DNA of 49,262 nucleotides from JAFGJQ01 sp964586145 (GTDB lineage: Bacteria; Planctomycetota; Phycisphaerae; UBA1845), in the NCBI GenBank assembly GCA_964586145.1, contig CAZPHH010000031.1, positions 1 through 49,262 of the forward strand, written 5' to 3'. Shown here one piece after another: positions 27,766 to 36,305 of the stretch (position 1 is the first letter of the stretch; every line of letters begins with the position of its first letter). The position numbers and the translations under genes were made by a program. A model generated the notes under the pieces. It ran no database searches, was not told where the DNA came from, and saw only the letters and a program-made list of their open reading frames with translations.

Positions 27766-29163
27766 TCATCCGGACACGTTTGTCCGTTCCGGAACAGCGT
27801 CCGGTTCAACGGGGGCTGTCAGCCGTTCCCGCAGCACGTCGAGGGCCGACTGCAACTGGGGATCCACCCAGATTTCCGGGAAAGATGCCGATTGCTCGTC
27901 CGGGCCGTCGTCGGCGGGGTGGGTGGAGAGCGCGGGCCGGGTTGTGGGTCGGTCGGGACCCCCGTCCACGATCGCTCGTTGCCGCTGAATCTCCCGCCGC
28001 TGTTCCTCCGTGATTGGCACGATGACATCCGGGATGACTCCCCAGGTGTCGGTGTCGGCGTTCCGCGGGGTGCGGTGGATGACTCGTCCGCTGGGAAGCA
28101 CCCAGTGGGCCTCGGTCATGCGAATGGCGGCCCTGCGGCCGTGGACGCGGAGGTAGCGATCGTGCTGCACGCTTCCCTTTCCGAAGCTGCGATCCCCGAT
28201 GATGACGGCCCGATCGTGGCACTGGAGGGCGCCGGCCACGATCTCCGCGGCGCTGGCCGACGCTCCGTTGATCAGGACGGCCAACTCCACGTGTTCCAGG
28301 GTCCCTTCCCGTTTGGCCCGGAACCGCTGCGCCGTGTTGCTTCGGGAGACCACGGCGACGATTTCGCCCTCCCGGACGAAACGATCCACCATCTCCACCG
28401 CCCGGGGCAGCAGGCCGCCGCCGTTGAAGCGCAGGTCGAGAATGACGGCCCGGGCCCCTTCGCTCGTGAGGGTGGACAGGGCCCTGTCAAACTCGACGGT
28501 GGTGTTGTCGCGAAAGTCTGCCACGCGGATGCAGCCGATCCGCAGATCCGGATCGAGCATGTAGTCCCAGCCGTGGTTGGCTTGGCCGGGCAGGCGGCGG
28601 ACGCCCTTGACGGGGCGGATCGCTACGGGGCCGCGGACGACCGCGACCTCGACGGGTTCGTCGGAGCCCGGGTGCCGCAGGGTGAGGGTCACGGGGGTGC
28701 CGGCGTCTCCCACCAGGCGAGCGTTCACGTCCAGGATGGTCATGCCCTCGGTGCTTTTGCCGTTGACGGCGAGGATCACGTCGCCGGCGAGGATTCCCGC
28801 TCGGGCGGCAGGGCTCTCTTCCAGCGGGGCGATGACGGTAATCTGGTCGTGCCGCATCCCGATGGTGACGCCGATGCCGTCGTAGTTGGCCGACAGGGCG
28901 CGCTCGAACGCGCCCATTTCGTCCGGGGCGATGTAGCGGCTGTAGGGGTCAAGCTGCAGCATCATGCCGCGGATGGCGCCGTTGACAAGCTGTTCCTCGC
29001 TCACCTCCTCGACGAAGTGGCGGCGGACCATGGCGTCGGCCTCGACCAGCGGAGCGAACGTGCGCACGACGGTGTCCTGCTGGGCCGCCCGGGGCGTCAG
29101 CCAGTAGAACAGGGCCATGATCGCCACAATCACGCCCATCCAGACCAGGTTGCGTTTGGACAT
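27766..29163 (-). CDS. S41 family C-terminal processing peptidase
   Basis: The 465-residue protein has an N-terminal membrane anchor (LVWMGVIVAIMALFYWL), a short helical region, a PDZ domain (about 95-175; YDGIGVTIG, GDVILAVNGKST) and a tail-specific protease domain. The Ser/Lys dyad lies in NGASASAAEIV and RSFGKGSVQ, and VILDLRFNGGG is the usual strand before the active site. It probably cleaves C-termini of periplasmic proteins. The Pro/Thr/Asp-rich C-terminal 60 residues are low complexity. I start at 29163 (MSKRNLV) with GGAGG 10 bases upstream; the frame is open to 29379 but has no better start. Confidence 0.9.
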   Translation of the reverse strand: MSKRNLVWMGVIVAIMALFYWLTPRAAQQDTVVRTFAPLVEADAMVRRHFVEEVSEEQLVNGAIRGMMLQLDPYSRYIAPDEMGAFERALSANYDGIGVTIGMRHDQITVIAPLEESPAARAGILAGDVILAVNGKSTEGMTILDVNARLVGDAGTPVTLTLRHPGSDEPVEVAVVRGPVAIRPVKGVRRLPGQANHGWDYMLDPDLRIGCIRVADFRDNTTVEFDRALSTLTSEGARAVILDLRFNGGGLLPRAVEMVDRFVREGEIVAVVSRSNTAQRFRAKREGTLEHVELAVLINGASASAAEIVAGALQCHDRAVIIGDRSFGKGSVQHDRYLRVHGRRAAIRMTEAHWVLPSGRVIHRTPRNADTDTWGVIPDVIVPITEEQRREIQRQRAIVDGGPDRPTTRPALSTHPADDGPDEQSASFPEIWVDPQLQSALDVLRERLTAPVEPDAVPERTNVSG

Positions 29164-29280
29164 ACCGTCGATCCCTCCGCCGCCCTCCCCGCCGATCGGG
29201 CCCCATTGTCGGACCATTCGCGGGTGGGTGTCAATTATTCGCCGGGCGAAGGGGCGAGGGCGGGGCTGCAATGCAGGATG

Positions 29281-29448
29281 GTAGGGTCCGCCCCGCGGAC
29301 CCATTTCTCCGTCATCGCATTGGGGCGTGATGTACTCCATCCTCGGCAGCCCGGGAGTCGCAATTGTAGGGTCCGCCACGCGGACCCATTCCTCCGGGGT
29401 CGCATACGGGTATGATGCGCTTCATCCTCTGTGATCCGAGGGGCAATG
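29281..29448. repeat. Two tandem units of about 85 bp with a GGGTCCGC-NN-GCGGACCC core
   Basis: Unit 1 starts at 29281 and unit 2 at 29366, both with GTAGGGTCCGCC. Each continues with GCGGACCCATT, CTCCG, TCGCAT, TGATG, CATCCTC and a GC-rich end. The palindromic core is near perfect in both, while the rest has drifted. This is a REP-like family distinct from the one at 22428 and 41664. Confidence 0.75.
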
Positions 29449-29574
29449 ATGCGGTCTGACACGACGGAGGCAACGGATGCAGGGCAAATTCGGCCGCGGT
29501 TGCGGAGGAGGAGTGATCGGACTGCACATCGACAGAGAACTGCCCGACGTCGCTCGCAACGGAGCGCGCGCATG

Positions 29575-29604
29575 AAAGCGGGCGAGCCGGTTGGGCTCGC
29601 CCGC
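29575..29604 (-). terminator. Intrinsic terminator after PEP-CTERM gene 2
   Basis: GCGGGCGAGCC and GGCTCGCCCGC form a perfect 11-bp stem with a 5-base loop (29578-29604). On the minus strand it is followed by TTT and lies 37 bases after the stop codon at 29641. The stem is very strong, though the T-run is short. Confidence 0.75.
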
Positions 29605-29640
29605 GAAGGCTTGCTGGAGAAGGACCTGTCGCGCTGCGTC

Positions 29641-30150
29641 CTAGCGCCGACGGATCGCCACGGCCGCACCCAGGCCGAGCAGCAGCAGAGTGGCCGGCTC
29701 CGGGATCGGCGTCGGATAGAACATCACGCCGAAAAACGAGACATTGTCCGGGTTCACGTTGTATACCGCAAACGTGGCCGACTCACCCGGGTAGACCGGG
29801 TCGGAGTAGTAGTACAAGTCGATCTTGGCGCCGACGGACACGTTGTCGACCACCCAGGTCAACGGGCTCTGGGTGCTGGTCGGCTCGTAGGGCGGATCGA
29901 CCAGGAAGTCCACGTTCGAGATATTCTGCCCGCCGATCGGGTCGTAAATCTCGAAGTGGAAGTCGCCCCAAGCCTCGCTGCCGGTGTTGGACACGTTGAC
30001 GGTCACCCAGCCGGCCCACGGATCTGCATCCTCGTGGACAGACGTCTGGGCTTCGCCCACGCCCGTGCCGTTGAAACTCGTGTCGATGACAACCGAGTGT
30101 GCAAGAACAGGAACCGCCGTGACCAAGAGAACTGCCAACGCGAGTCGCAT
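29641..30150 (-). CDS. PEP-CTERM sorting domain protein 2
   Basis: The 169-residue protein has a signal peptide (MRLALAVLLVTAVPVLA-HS) and a C-terminal IPEPATLLLLGLGAAVAIRRR tail, the PEP motif, helix and basic end of exosortase substrates. The middle (DTSFNGTG, AWGDFHFEIYDPIGGQNI, KIDLYYYSDPVYPGESATF) resembles a small beta-sandwich. The probable fate is export and surface anchoring or release. A very strong AAGGAGGAGGAG precedes the ATG at 30150, but upstream CCTTGGG can pair with part of it. A strong terminator follows. The longer frame to 30234 runs through the leader hairpin and is rejected. Confidence 0.87.
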   Translation of the reverse strand: MRLALAVLLVTAVPVLAHSVVIDTSFNGTGVGEAQTSVHEDADPWAGWVTVNVSNTGSEAWGDFHFEIYDPIGGQNISNVDFLVDPPYEPTSTQSPLTWVVDNVSVGAKIDLYYYSDPVYPGESATFAVYNVNPDNVSFFGVMFYPTPIPEPATLLLLGLGAAVAIRRR

Positions 30151-30255
30151 CTTTGCTCCTCCTCCTTGGGTTTGTCCCTGACCTACGAAAAAACGGGCAG
30201 ACCATGCCCGTCTCTCTCTCCCAAGGGGGGTCACCGCGACCCGCCTCTATCCCAC
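30151..30255 (-). promoter_or_regulatory. Structured 5' leader of PEP-CTERM gene 2 (candidate attenuator)
   Basis: The leader of about 105 bases contains, in transcript order: GGGTC-GCGGT-GACCC, a 5-bp hairpin; CCCCCCTTGGG (30220-30230), which can pair with CCCAAGGAGG over the ribosome binding site at 9 of 10 positions; the shared motif TTGGGAGAGAGAGACGGG (30207-30224); an intrinsic-terminator hairpin (30188-30211); and AAGGAGGAGGAG. The first hairpin and the ribosome-site pairing share the C-run, so they compete. The pairings are seen; a switching function is inference. Confidence 0.5.
30188..30211 (-). terminator. Intrinsic terminator hairpin inside the PEP-CTERM gene 2 leader
   Basis: On the minus strand ACGGGCA-TGGTC-TGCCCGT is a perfect 7-bp stem with a T-rich 3' side (six T including the last paired base). 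It ends about 37 bases before the ATG, downstream of a consensus promoter. It could end read-through from the metal module, attenuate the PEP-CTERM gene, or both. Confidence 0.7.
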
Positions 30256-30261
30256 GACTCG

Positions 30262-30291
30262 CTTATACCTCAAACGGCACCCGGATGTCAA
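30262..30291 (-). promoter_or_regulatory. Sigma-70-type promoter of PEP-CTERM gene 2
   Basis: On the minus strand a perfect TTGACA (30286-30291) is separated by 18 bases from TATAAG (30262-30267). The predicted start is near 30255, and TCGTGGG lies at the start of the transcript. This is the best consensus promoter I found in the window. Confidence 0.7.
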
Positions 30292-30442
30292 GAGGGTCCA
30301 ATAAGAAAACTCCGGAAATCCGGCCGATCGGTGTGGCTGGTGTCGGCAAAAAACTGCTGGACCACAAAATAAAGCTACAATGGAATGTTTGGCCGTCAAC
30401 CGAAGGGAATTGCATGGGCGGACCGGCGGCGTCCACTGTCCT

Positions 30443-31021
30443 TCACTCTGCGGTCGCGTCGGCTCCCGTGCCGCCTGCGTGGCCGGGATGGCAGGGAGCG
30501 GCCGACGGGCGGGCGGTGCGTCGGGCCGGGCAGGTGGTGTCGCACGGATCCTGGGCGGGGATGCCGGCGCCGCAGCCGGCCTGCCGGCACCGCTCGCGGC
30601 ACTCGCGAATCTCGCCTGCGCAAAGCCCGAATAGCTTCTTCTGCTGGTCGGGCGTCAGGTGCCTTCGGACCGCGATGAGGTACTCCGAAACGCGCCGCTC
30701 CAGCTCGTTGTGGGCGGTGATGCTGGCGTCCACGGCCTGGCGGATCTGTTCGTCCGAGGCGTTGACGGTCTCGAAGAGCTCGGCCAGTGCTTCGCGGGCT
30801 GCGTCCAGCTTGTGGCGCAGAGCAGCTACGTCCTGCGTGAACGCGGGGTCCTGCGCGTGAATGATCGCGGCCGTCTCCGCGTCGACCCCCAGCCATCGCG
30901 CCAGCGGCGGCAGGGACGTGCCCGGCGAAGGCTTCGGCGTCGTTCTGACCGTGGTCAGGAACGCACCGGCGAAAGCCAGAGCGGCCACAGCCATCACGCT
31001 CAGTCCGGCTTTGGTGATCAT
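30443..31021 (-). CDS. Periplasmic metal-sensor-like protein (CnrX/Spy/CpxP type) with a Cys-rich tail
   Basis: The 192-residue protein has an N-terminal signal anchor (GLSVMAVAALAFAGAFLTTV), a helical domain (residues 45-130) and HLTPDQQKKLF, close to the LTPEQ motif of Spy/CpxP/CnrX sensors. Seven Cys follow at 134, 141, 145, 150, 160, 164 and 177, with His at 178 and 181, so a soft-metal site is likely. The gene starts 6 bases after the stop of the anti-sigma gene and is last in the metal module. Known CnrX-type proteins sense periplasmic metal and release the sigma factor through the anti-sigma factor. The ligand metal here is unknown. Confidence 0.75.
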   Translation of the reverse strand: MITKAGLSVMAVAALAFAGAFLTTVRTTPKPSPGTSLPPLARWLGVDAETAAIIHAQDPAFTQDVAALRHKLDAAREALAELFETVNASDEQIRQAVDASITAHNELERRVSEYLIAVRRHLTPDQQKKLFGLCAGEIRECRERCRQAGCGAGIPAQDPCDTTCPARRTARPSAAPCHPGHAGGTGADATAE

Positions 31022-31027
31022 GACGCG

Positions 31028-31501
31028 CTACCGTCCTTCCTCGTCGGCTCTCCGCTCAAACTGCAGGGCAATTCCGGTTGCGGAGTCGGTGGCCACGAAG
31101 GCGACCGCCAGTGCATGCAGGACATCATGGTTTGAACTGTCGGCCACCGTGATTTCCCGATCAGATGCTCGCGATCCAGACACGAGTCGCCCTGCGCCGA
31201 CACCCAGCCCGGTCGCGATGACAACGGAGGCCGCCACCCGTGTGAACGCCGGCCATCTCCAGCGGTGACGCCGCGGAGCGGTTGCTTCGGCCTCAATGGC
31301 CGTCAGGACACGACCGGCCAGATCGACACCGGTCGTCCCCGGCTGCCAAGCATCCAAGGCGGCCCATGTTTCGCGCAGGGCGGCTACCGTTTCGGCGCAG
31401 GCCTGGCAGCCGGACACGTGCGCTCCGATGCGCACGGCGTCCTGGGCACCGGCGTCGCCGGAAACGTATCGGACCAGGTTTGCGGCGGATGGGCATTGCA
31501 T
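31028..31501 (-). CDS. Zinc-finger anti-sigma factor
   Basis: The 157-residue protein has an N-terminal ZAS motif H28-x3-C32-x2-C35 (HVSGCQAC), a helix (AETVAALRETW) and one membrane segment at about 86-107 (FTRVAASVVIATGLGVGAG), followed by a periplasmic tail. It should hold the ECF sigma factor encoded just upstream and be controlled from the periplasm by the sensor encoded just downstream. GAGG lies 9 bases before the ATG at 31501. Another in-frame ATG at 31540 lies close to the sigma gene stop and is less likely. Confidence 0.87.
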   Translation of the reverse strand: MQCPSAANLVRYVSGDAGAQDAVRIGAHVSGCQACAETVAALRETWAALDAWQPGTTGVDLAGRVLTAIEAEATAPRRHRWRWPAFTRVAASVVIATGLGVGAGRLVSGSRASDREITVADSSNHDVLHALAVAFVATDSATGIALQFERRADEEGR

Positions 31502-31560
31502 GGAACGATCCCTCACTACATGTAACGAATCGGGCCGCATTGTCCTGCGGCCGATAACCC

Positions 31561-32124
31561 CTACGGGCCAAGGCCCCTAAGCTTTTGTCGCAGCGTCGCA
31601 TAGGCACGAACCAGGAGCGACTCGACCGCCGATTCGGTCCATCCGGTCGTGTCGGCGATTTCCCGCATCGACAGGCCGGAGTATTTGTGTAGCAGAACCG
31701 CGACACGCTGGCGTTCAGGCAGGCGGTCGAGAGCGGCTCGGATGACGGCCGCCCGGTCGGCGTGGTCCACGGCTGACTCGGCGGGGGTGTGCTGGGGGTC
31801 AGGCTGGTCCGGGGTCTCTCCAAGCAGTGTCCGGCGCTTCTTGCGCGCGTCCAGGCAGAGGTTCACGACGATGCGGTAGAGCCAAGTGGTGAATCGGGCG
31901 CTGGGCACGTAGTCCGCGGCGGAGCGCCAGACTCGCAGGAACGCCTCCTGGGCGATGTCTTCGGCCAGCGTATGGTCCCGGAGGGTCCGGACGGCGATGT
32001 CCAGAACGCGGCGTTGATGGCGGCGGACAAGCTCGCCCAAGGCCGTACGGTCGCCGTCGCGCAGCCGGGCCATCAGCGACGCGTCGTCCGGTACCTGCGG
32101 GTTATGCGGTTCGGGATTGGGCAT
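31561..32124 (-). CDS. ECF-family RNA polymerase sigma factor
   Basis: The 187-residue protein has region 2 (LGELVRRHQRRVLDIAVRTL, DIAQEAFLRVWRSA, FTTWLYRIVVNLCLDA) and region 4 (ALDRLPERQRVAVLLHKYSG, LSMREIADTTGWTESAVESL). A Pro/Asp-rich linker joins them. No region 1.1 or 3 is visible, as expected for ECF factors. It is followed after 59 bases by its probable anti-sigma gene and preceded by the RND pump gene (98 bases). It probably directs transcription of the efflux operon in response to metal. The start at 32124 (MPNPEPHN) has only a weak ribosome binding site; the frame continues upstream. Confidence 0.9.
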   Translation of the reverse strand: MPNPEPHNPQVPDDASLMARLRDGDRTALGELVRRHQRRVLDIAVRTLRDHTLAEDIAQEAFLRVWRSAADYVPSARFTTWLYRIVVNLCLDARKKRRTLLGETPDQPDPQHTPAESAVDHADRAAVIRAALDRLPERQRVAVLLHKYSGLSMREIADTTGWTESAVESLLVRAYATLRQKLRGLGP

Positions 32125-32222
32125 GGATGCACTGTCCGCCTGAACGGGGGAAGCATACTCCACCGTTACGGCGGTCCACAAGCGGACGACCGGCGCGGCT
32201 GCACTCCTGCGTTCCACCCGCT

Positions 32223-35200
32223 TCAAGATTCCAGGGGTATGAAGTCCTGGTCGGGGAGAGCGAGGCGCCACTTCAACTGCTTGATGCCGCAGAAGCACGT
32301 GGGTACCACGAAGAGCGTCACCAGTGCCACCGCCATCCCGCCGAAGAGGGGCAAGGCCATAGGTGCCATGACGTCGCTGCCGCGGCCGGTGGACACGAGG
32401 ACGGGCACCAGGGCGGCTAGCGTGGTGAAAGTGGTCATGAGGCACGGCCGGACGCGGCGCAGGCCGGCCTCCACGACGCGTTTCTCGATCTCCGCGTACT
32501 CACGGATTCTCTTGCGTGAGAAGCTCTGATCCAGGTATGTGCCCAGGACGATTCCGTCGTCCACCGCGATGCCGAAGAGGGCGATGAATCCCACCCAGAC
32601 GGCCACGGTGAGGTACATGGCGTCGCCGGGGAAAGGCCGGTCCATGATTCCCCATGCGTAGATCTGGTTCTGGATGGCCGGCCACCAGTCGAGCAGGATG
32701 AAGCCACCGGAGAACGCCACCGGGATGGCAAGGAAGATGGCCATCGTCAGCAGAAGACGGTGGAACTGCAGGTAGATCAGGACGAAGTTGATCAGCAGCA
32801 CCAGGGGTACGAGGAAGGCCAGGCGATCCTTGGCTTGCTGATTTCGCTCGTAGCTTCCGGCCCACTTGAAGGTGTACCCTTCGGGCCGCTTCAGCGTGCC
32901 GTCGATGTTGGCCCTGTCGAGGATGGCCTGGGCCCGGCTGACGAGCGTGGATTCATCGATGCCGACGTTGTTCATGGTCACGTAACTGACGTAACGGGCC
33001 CCCTCGCGGCGGACGCTCATCGGGCCGACCACACTGCGGATTTCCGCGACCTGGGTGATGGGAATCTGGGCCCCGCCGGGCGTAGGCACCAGGATCCGCT
33101 CGAGGTCCGGCACCTCGTCGCGCAGCTCGCGTGCGTAGCGAACACGCACGGGGTAGCGATCCAGTCCTTCATACGTGGTCGTAAGGTTTCGGCCGCCGAT
33201 CGCCACTTCGATGACGTCCTGCACGTCGCGAATATTCACGCCATGGCGGGCGACGGCCTCGCGATCGACGTGGAACTCGAGATACGGCTTGCCGGAGACC
33301 CGGACCGCGTTGATCGCTTCGGCGCCGTCAAGCTGTTCGCGCAACAGTTGCTCGATATGCACGGCCAGCTCTTCGCAGCGCCCGAGGTTGTCGCCGTAGA
33401 TTTTGAGGCCGATTTTGGCGGCAAGGCCCGTGCTGAGCATCTCGATGCGGGTGCGGATGGGCTGCAGTTCGGCCGAAGGCAATACGCCGGGGTACTGGCC
33501 GGCCTGCTGGATGGCCCGCCAGATTTCGTTCATGGTGCGGTGGCGTCTCCGCCCGGGATAGTCGGGGTCATCGATGAGGGGCCACTCCGTGCGCGGCCGG
33601 AGCAGGATCATCGTTTCGATCATGCCGACGGGGGCAGGGTCGAGAGCGGACTCGATGCGGCCCAGTTTGCCGACAGCCAACTCCACCTCCGGGATCCGGG
33701 CGAACTGCACGTCCTGCTTCTGCATGACCTCCATCACGGTGTTGATGGAACCGGCGGGCAGAACGCTGGGCATGTAGAGGAAATCGCCCTCGTCAAGGGG
33801 AGGCATGAACTCCTGACCGATGCCGCGGCGGGGCAGATCGCGCAGCGGCGCGAACTCTCGCAAGGGGATCGCGGATGCATCGGCGGTGGGGAGGGGCAGG
33901 CCGAAGGCAACGGACACGGGTCCCGCGTACGCGTCGGCGGCGCGAGCCGCGTGCAGCGCGGCGGCAATCAACAGAGCGGTAACTCCGAAGCCCGCTCGGC
34001 GTGCCCATCGCACGATGGCGGAGGGGCGCCGCACGCACGTCTGATGCCGGCGTCGGAGGAGGCGAATCGTGTCGACGACCAGGGGTAGAACGGCGCAGCC
34101 CAGGAAGATTCCCGCCCCCAGGTGCAGCCACCAGGCGAGGGACCACTGCGTTACCCCCAGCCCGATGATGTCGAAGGGGCGTGCCAGGGTGCCGAGTACG
34201 GCGGCCCAGCTCAGCCAGATGGAAAGCCCCCAGAGCACGAGGGTCGCGGGCAGAATGAGGAACAGCAGCTTGTGATGGAGGACCCAGCGAAGCGCCGGCT
34301 CGTAGACCCAACGGATAAACCGGCTGGTCGGGTTCTGCTCGATCGGTCGGATGCGTTCCCGCAACAGCAGCACGGTGAGCAGGAAGACGATGGCGCCTGC
34401 CAGTCCGGCGACCATGGAGTGCGAGAGGTCCAGGTAATCGCGGATGCCCTGCCGGAGCTCCGCGAATGCTGCCCAGCGATCTCCGTGATACCATCCGAGC
34501 CCGAACGCGCCCGCCGCCAGGAATGCCCACAGGAGCGACCAACGCCAGGGCACGCGGCGGTCCCGCAGCAGCAGCGAAGCGAAGGGCGGGACGAGTGTGA
34601 GGGCGAGCAGGAGGGCGCCGACCATGCAGAATGTCTTGGTCCAGGCCAGGGGCGCAAACAGCCTGGCCGCCTGTCCTTCGAGGAAGAAGACCGGAACAAA
34701 CGAGATCACGGTGGTGGCAATCGCGGTGATGAGGGCGGAACCGACTTCCGTGGCGGCTTCCTCAACCAACTGCGACCGCCGAACAGGATCGGTGACGGTG
34801 TGGGGCCGCCCGTCGGGGCCGGTCTCGGTCCGGGTGTATTCGCCGCGACCGTCGGTGAGGTACTGATAGATGTTCTCCGTCATTACGATGCCCATGTCGA
34901 CCATGGTGCCGATGGCGATCGCGATGCCGGCCAGACTCATGATGTTGGAGGGCAGGCGCAGCGCTTCCATGCAGATGAACGCGAAAAGCACGGCCAAGGG
35001 CAAGGCCACGGCGATGACCAGGCTGCTCCGCACGTGCAGCAGAAAGAGCACCACGGCAACCACCGTGATCAGCAGTTCCTGTCCGAGGGCGGTGCCGAGC
35101 GTGGCCATGGTTTCCTGAATGAGGTTCGTTCGGTCGTAGCAGGGATTGATGCGCACGCCGGGCGGCAGACCGGGCTCGATCTGGGCGATCTTCGCCTTCA

Positions 35201-36305
35201 CGGCGTCGATCACCTCGAGCGGGTTTTCTCCGAAGCGCATGACAACGCTGCCGCCGACGGCTTCCGCGCCCATCTTGTCCAGCGCGCCGCGGCGAAAGTC
35301 CGGGCCGGTGCTGACCGTGCCAAGCTGGCGGACGTAGACCGGCGTGCCGTCGACCGCCTTGACCACGATGTTCTCGATGTCGCGCAAGGCCGCACGCTCG
35401 CGTTCGGCTCGGCCCCCCGCGGCCCGCTGTCCGCCACCCAGGAAGCCGATTCCGCGGATGAAGACCTCCATGCCGTTCTGCTCGATGACCTTGGCGCCCA
35501 CATCGATGTTGGACGAGCGAACCGCCTCGACCAGGTACGAGAGCGGGATGCGGTAGGCACGCAGGGCCTCCGGGTTGACGTCAATCTGATACTGGCGCAC
35601 GTAGCCGCCCACGCTGGCCGCCTGACTGACACCCTCCACGCCCTCCAGGGCGAGTTTGACGTCGTAGTCCTGAATGCTGCGCAGCATGTCGAGCGGCAAC
35701 GCGCTGAACACGAGCGGTGCTCCCGTGGCCGGGCATTGGTAGGGTCCGGCGGCGTCGATCCTCTCCTTCATCGCCGGTTCGGCGGCGAGCAGCGCTGTGC
35801 GAGAGGCCGGCGTGAGCGTTCCGTCCGGCTCGAAGCGCAGGCCGGGACGCTCGGGAGAGTACCAGCCGTTTTCGACCGTGTACCAGAAGACCTGGCCCAG
35901 CGGTGTGGCGTCGGGCCCCAGCGCGGGGATGACCCCTTCCGGCAACTGGGCCTGGGCCACGTTCAACCGTTCCAGAACGCGGCTGCGGGCCCAGTAGAAG
36001 TCGATGCCGTCCTGGAAAACCACGTAGACTACGGACCAGCCGAACCCGCTGGTCGCCCGGATTTCGCGCACCTGAGGCACGCCCTGCAGCGCGACCGTCA
36101 GCGGGTAGGTGACCTGCTCGTCGACGTCCTTCGGGCTGCGGCCCATCCACTCGGAGTAGACGATCGTCTGGTTTTCCGCGATGTCGGGGATGGCGTCCTT
36201 CGGGTTGGCGACGTACGCATGCCAGCCCCATCCGATCAGGGTACCGGCCAGAATCAGGGCAAGCAGCGGCGAGCGCAGGAACGTCCGGATGAGCAGGCTA
36301 GTCAC
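32223..36305 (-). CDS. CusA/CzcA-type heavy-metal efflux RND pump with extra membrane segments
   Basis: The 1360-residue inner-membrane proton/metal antiporter starts at GTG 36305, with AGGAGG 7 bases upstream, and overlaps the adaptor stop by 8 bases. Family signatures are DIAENQTIVYSEWMGRSPKD, GGYVRQYQIDVNPEALRAY and the TM4 Asp D470 (IGTMVDMGIVMTEN). M895 and M956 align by eye with two Met of the CusA triad; the third is V1023. Usual CusA length is about 1050. The excess lies at about 582-657 and 695-830 and contains extra hydrophobic helices. The C-terminal TM block (FGIAVDDGIVLGTYL, RGSDVMAPMALPLFGGM) is complete. The metal may be Cu/Ag or a divalent ion. Confidence 0.92.
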   Translation of the reverse strand: MTSLLIRTFLRSPLLALILAGTLIGWGWHAYVANPKDAIPDIAENQTIVYSEWMGRSPKDVDEQVTYPLTVALQGVPQVREIRATSGFGWSVVYVVFQDGIDFYWARSRVLERLNVAQAQLPEGVIPALGPDATPLGQVFWYTVENGWYSPERPGLRFEPDGTLTPASRTALLAAEPAMKERIDAAGPYQCPATGAPLVFSALPLDMLRSIQDYDVKLALEGVEGVSQAASVGGYVRQYQIDVNPEALRAYRIPLSYLVEAVRSSNIDVGAKVIEQNGMEVFIRGIGFLGGGQRAAGGRAERERAALRDIENIVVKAVDGTPVYVRQLGTVSTGPDFRRGALDKMGAEAVGGSVVMRFGENPLEVIDAVKAKIAQIEPGLPPGVRINPCYDRTNLIQETMATLGTALGQELLITVVAVVLFLLHVRSSLVIAVALPLAVLFAFICMEALRLPSNIMSLAGIAIAIGTMVDMGIVMTENIYQYLTDGRGEYTRTETGPDGRPHTVTDPVRRSQLVEEAATEVGSALITAIATTVISFVPVFFLEGQAARLFAPLAWTKTFCMVGALLLALTLVPPFASLLLRDRRVPWRWSLLWAFLAAGAFGLGWYHGDRWAAFAELRQGIRDYLDLSHSMVAGLAGAIVFLLTVLLLRERIRPIEQNPTSRFIRWVYEPALRWVLHHKLLFLILPATLVLWGLSIWLSWAAVLGTLARPFDIIGLGVTQWSLAWWLHLGAGIFLGCAVLPLVVDTIRLLRRRHQTCVRRPSAIVRWARRAGFGVTALLIAAALHAARAADAYAGPVSVAFGLPLPTADASAIPLREFAPLRDLPRRGIGQEFMPPLDEGDFLYMPSVLPAGSINTVMEVMQKQDVQFARIPEVELAVGKLGRIESALDPAPVGMIETMILLRPRTEWPLIDDPDYPGRRRHRTMNEIWRAIQQAGQYPGVLPSAELQPIRTRIEMLSTGLAAKIGLKIYGDNLGRCEELAVHIEQLLREQLDGAEAINAVRVSGKPYLEFHVDREAVARHGVNIRDVQDVIEVAIGGRNLTTTYEGLDRYPVRVRYARELRDEVPDLERILVPTPGGAQIPITQVAEIRSVVGPMSVRREGARYVSYVTMNNVGIDESTLVSRAQAILDRANIDGTLKRPEGYTFKWAGSYERNQQAKDRLAFLVPLVLLINFVLIYLQFHRLLLTMAIFLAIPVAFSGGFILLDWWPAIQNQIYAWGIMDRPFPGDAMYLTVAVWVGFIALFGIAVDDGIVLGTYLDQSFSRKRIREYAEIEKRVVEAGLRRVRPCLMTTFTTLAALVPVLVSTGRGSDVMAPMALPLFGGMAVALVTLFVVPTCFCGIKQLKWRLALPDQDFIPLES

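Larger units (their letters stand above)
29164..29640. other. Intergenic region with tandem palindromic repeats and a terminator
   Basis: This stretch of about 480 bases between the S41 protease start and the PEP-CTERM gene 2 stop contains two tandem repeat units (29281-29448) and a strong hairpin (29575-29604). No gene is supported on either strand. Confidence 0.6.

Noticed and set aside
27459..27809. Minus-strand 116-codon frame overlapping the S41 protease gene end
   Set aside because: It has no domain, no ribosome binding site and a poor codon pattern.
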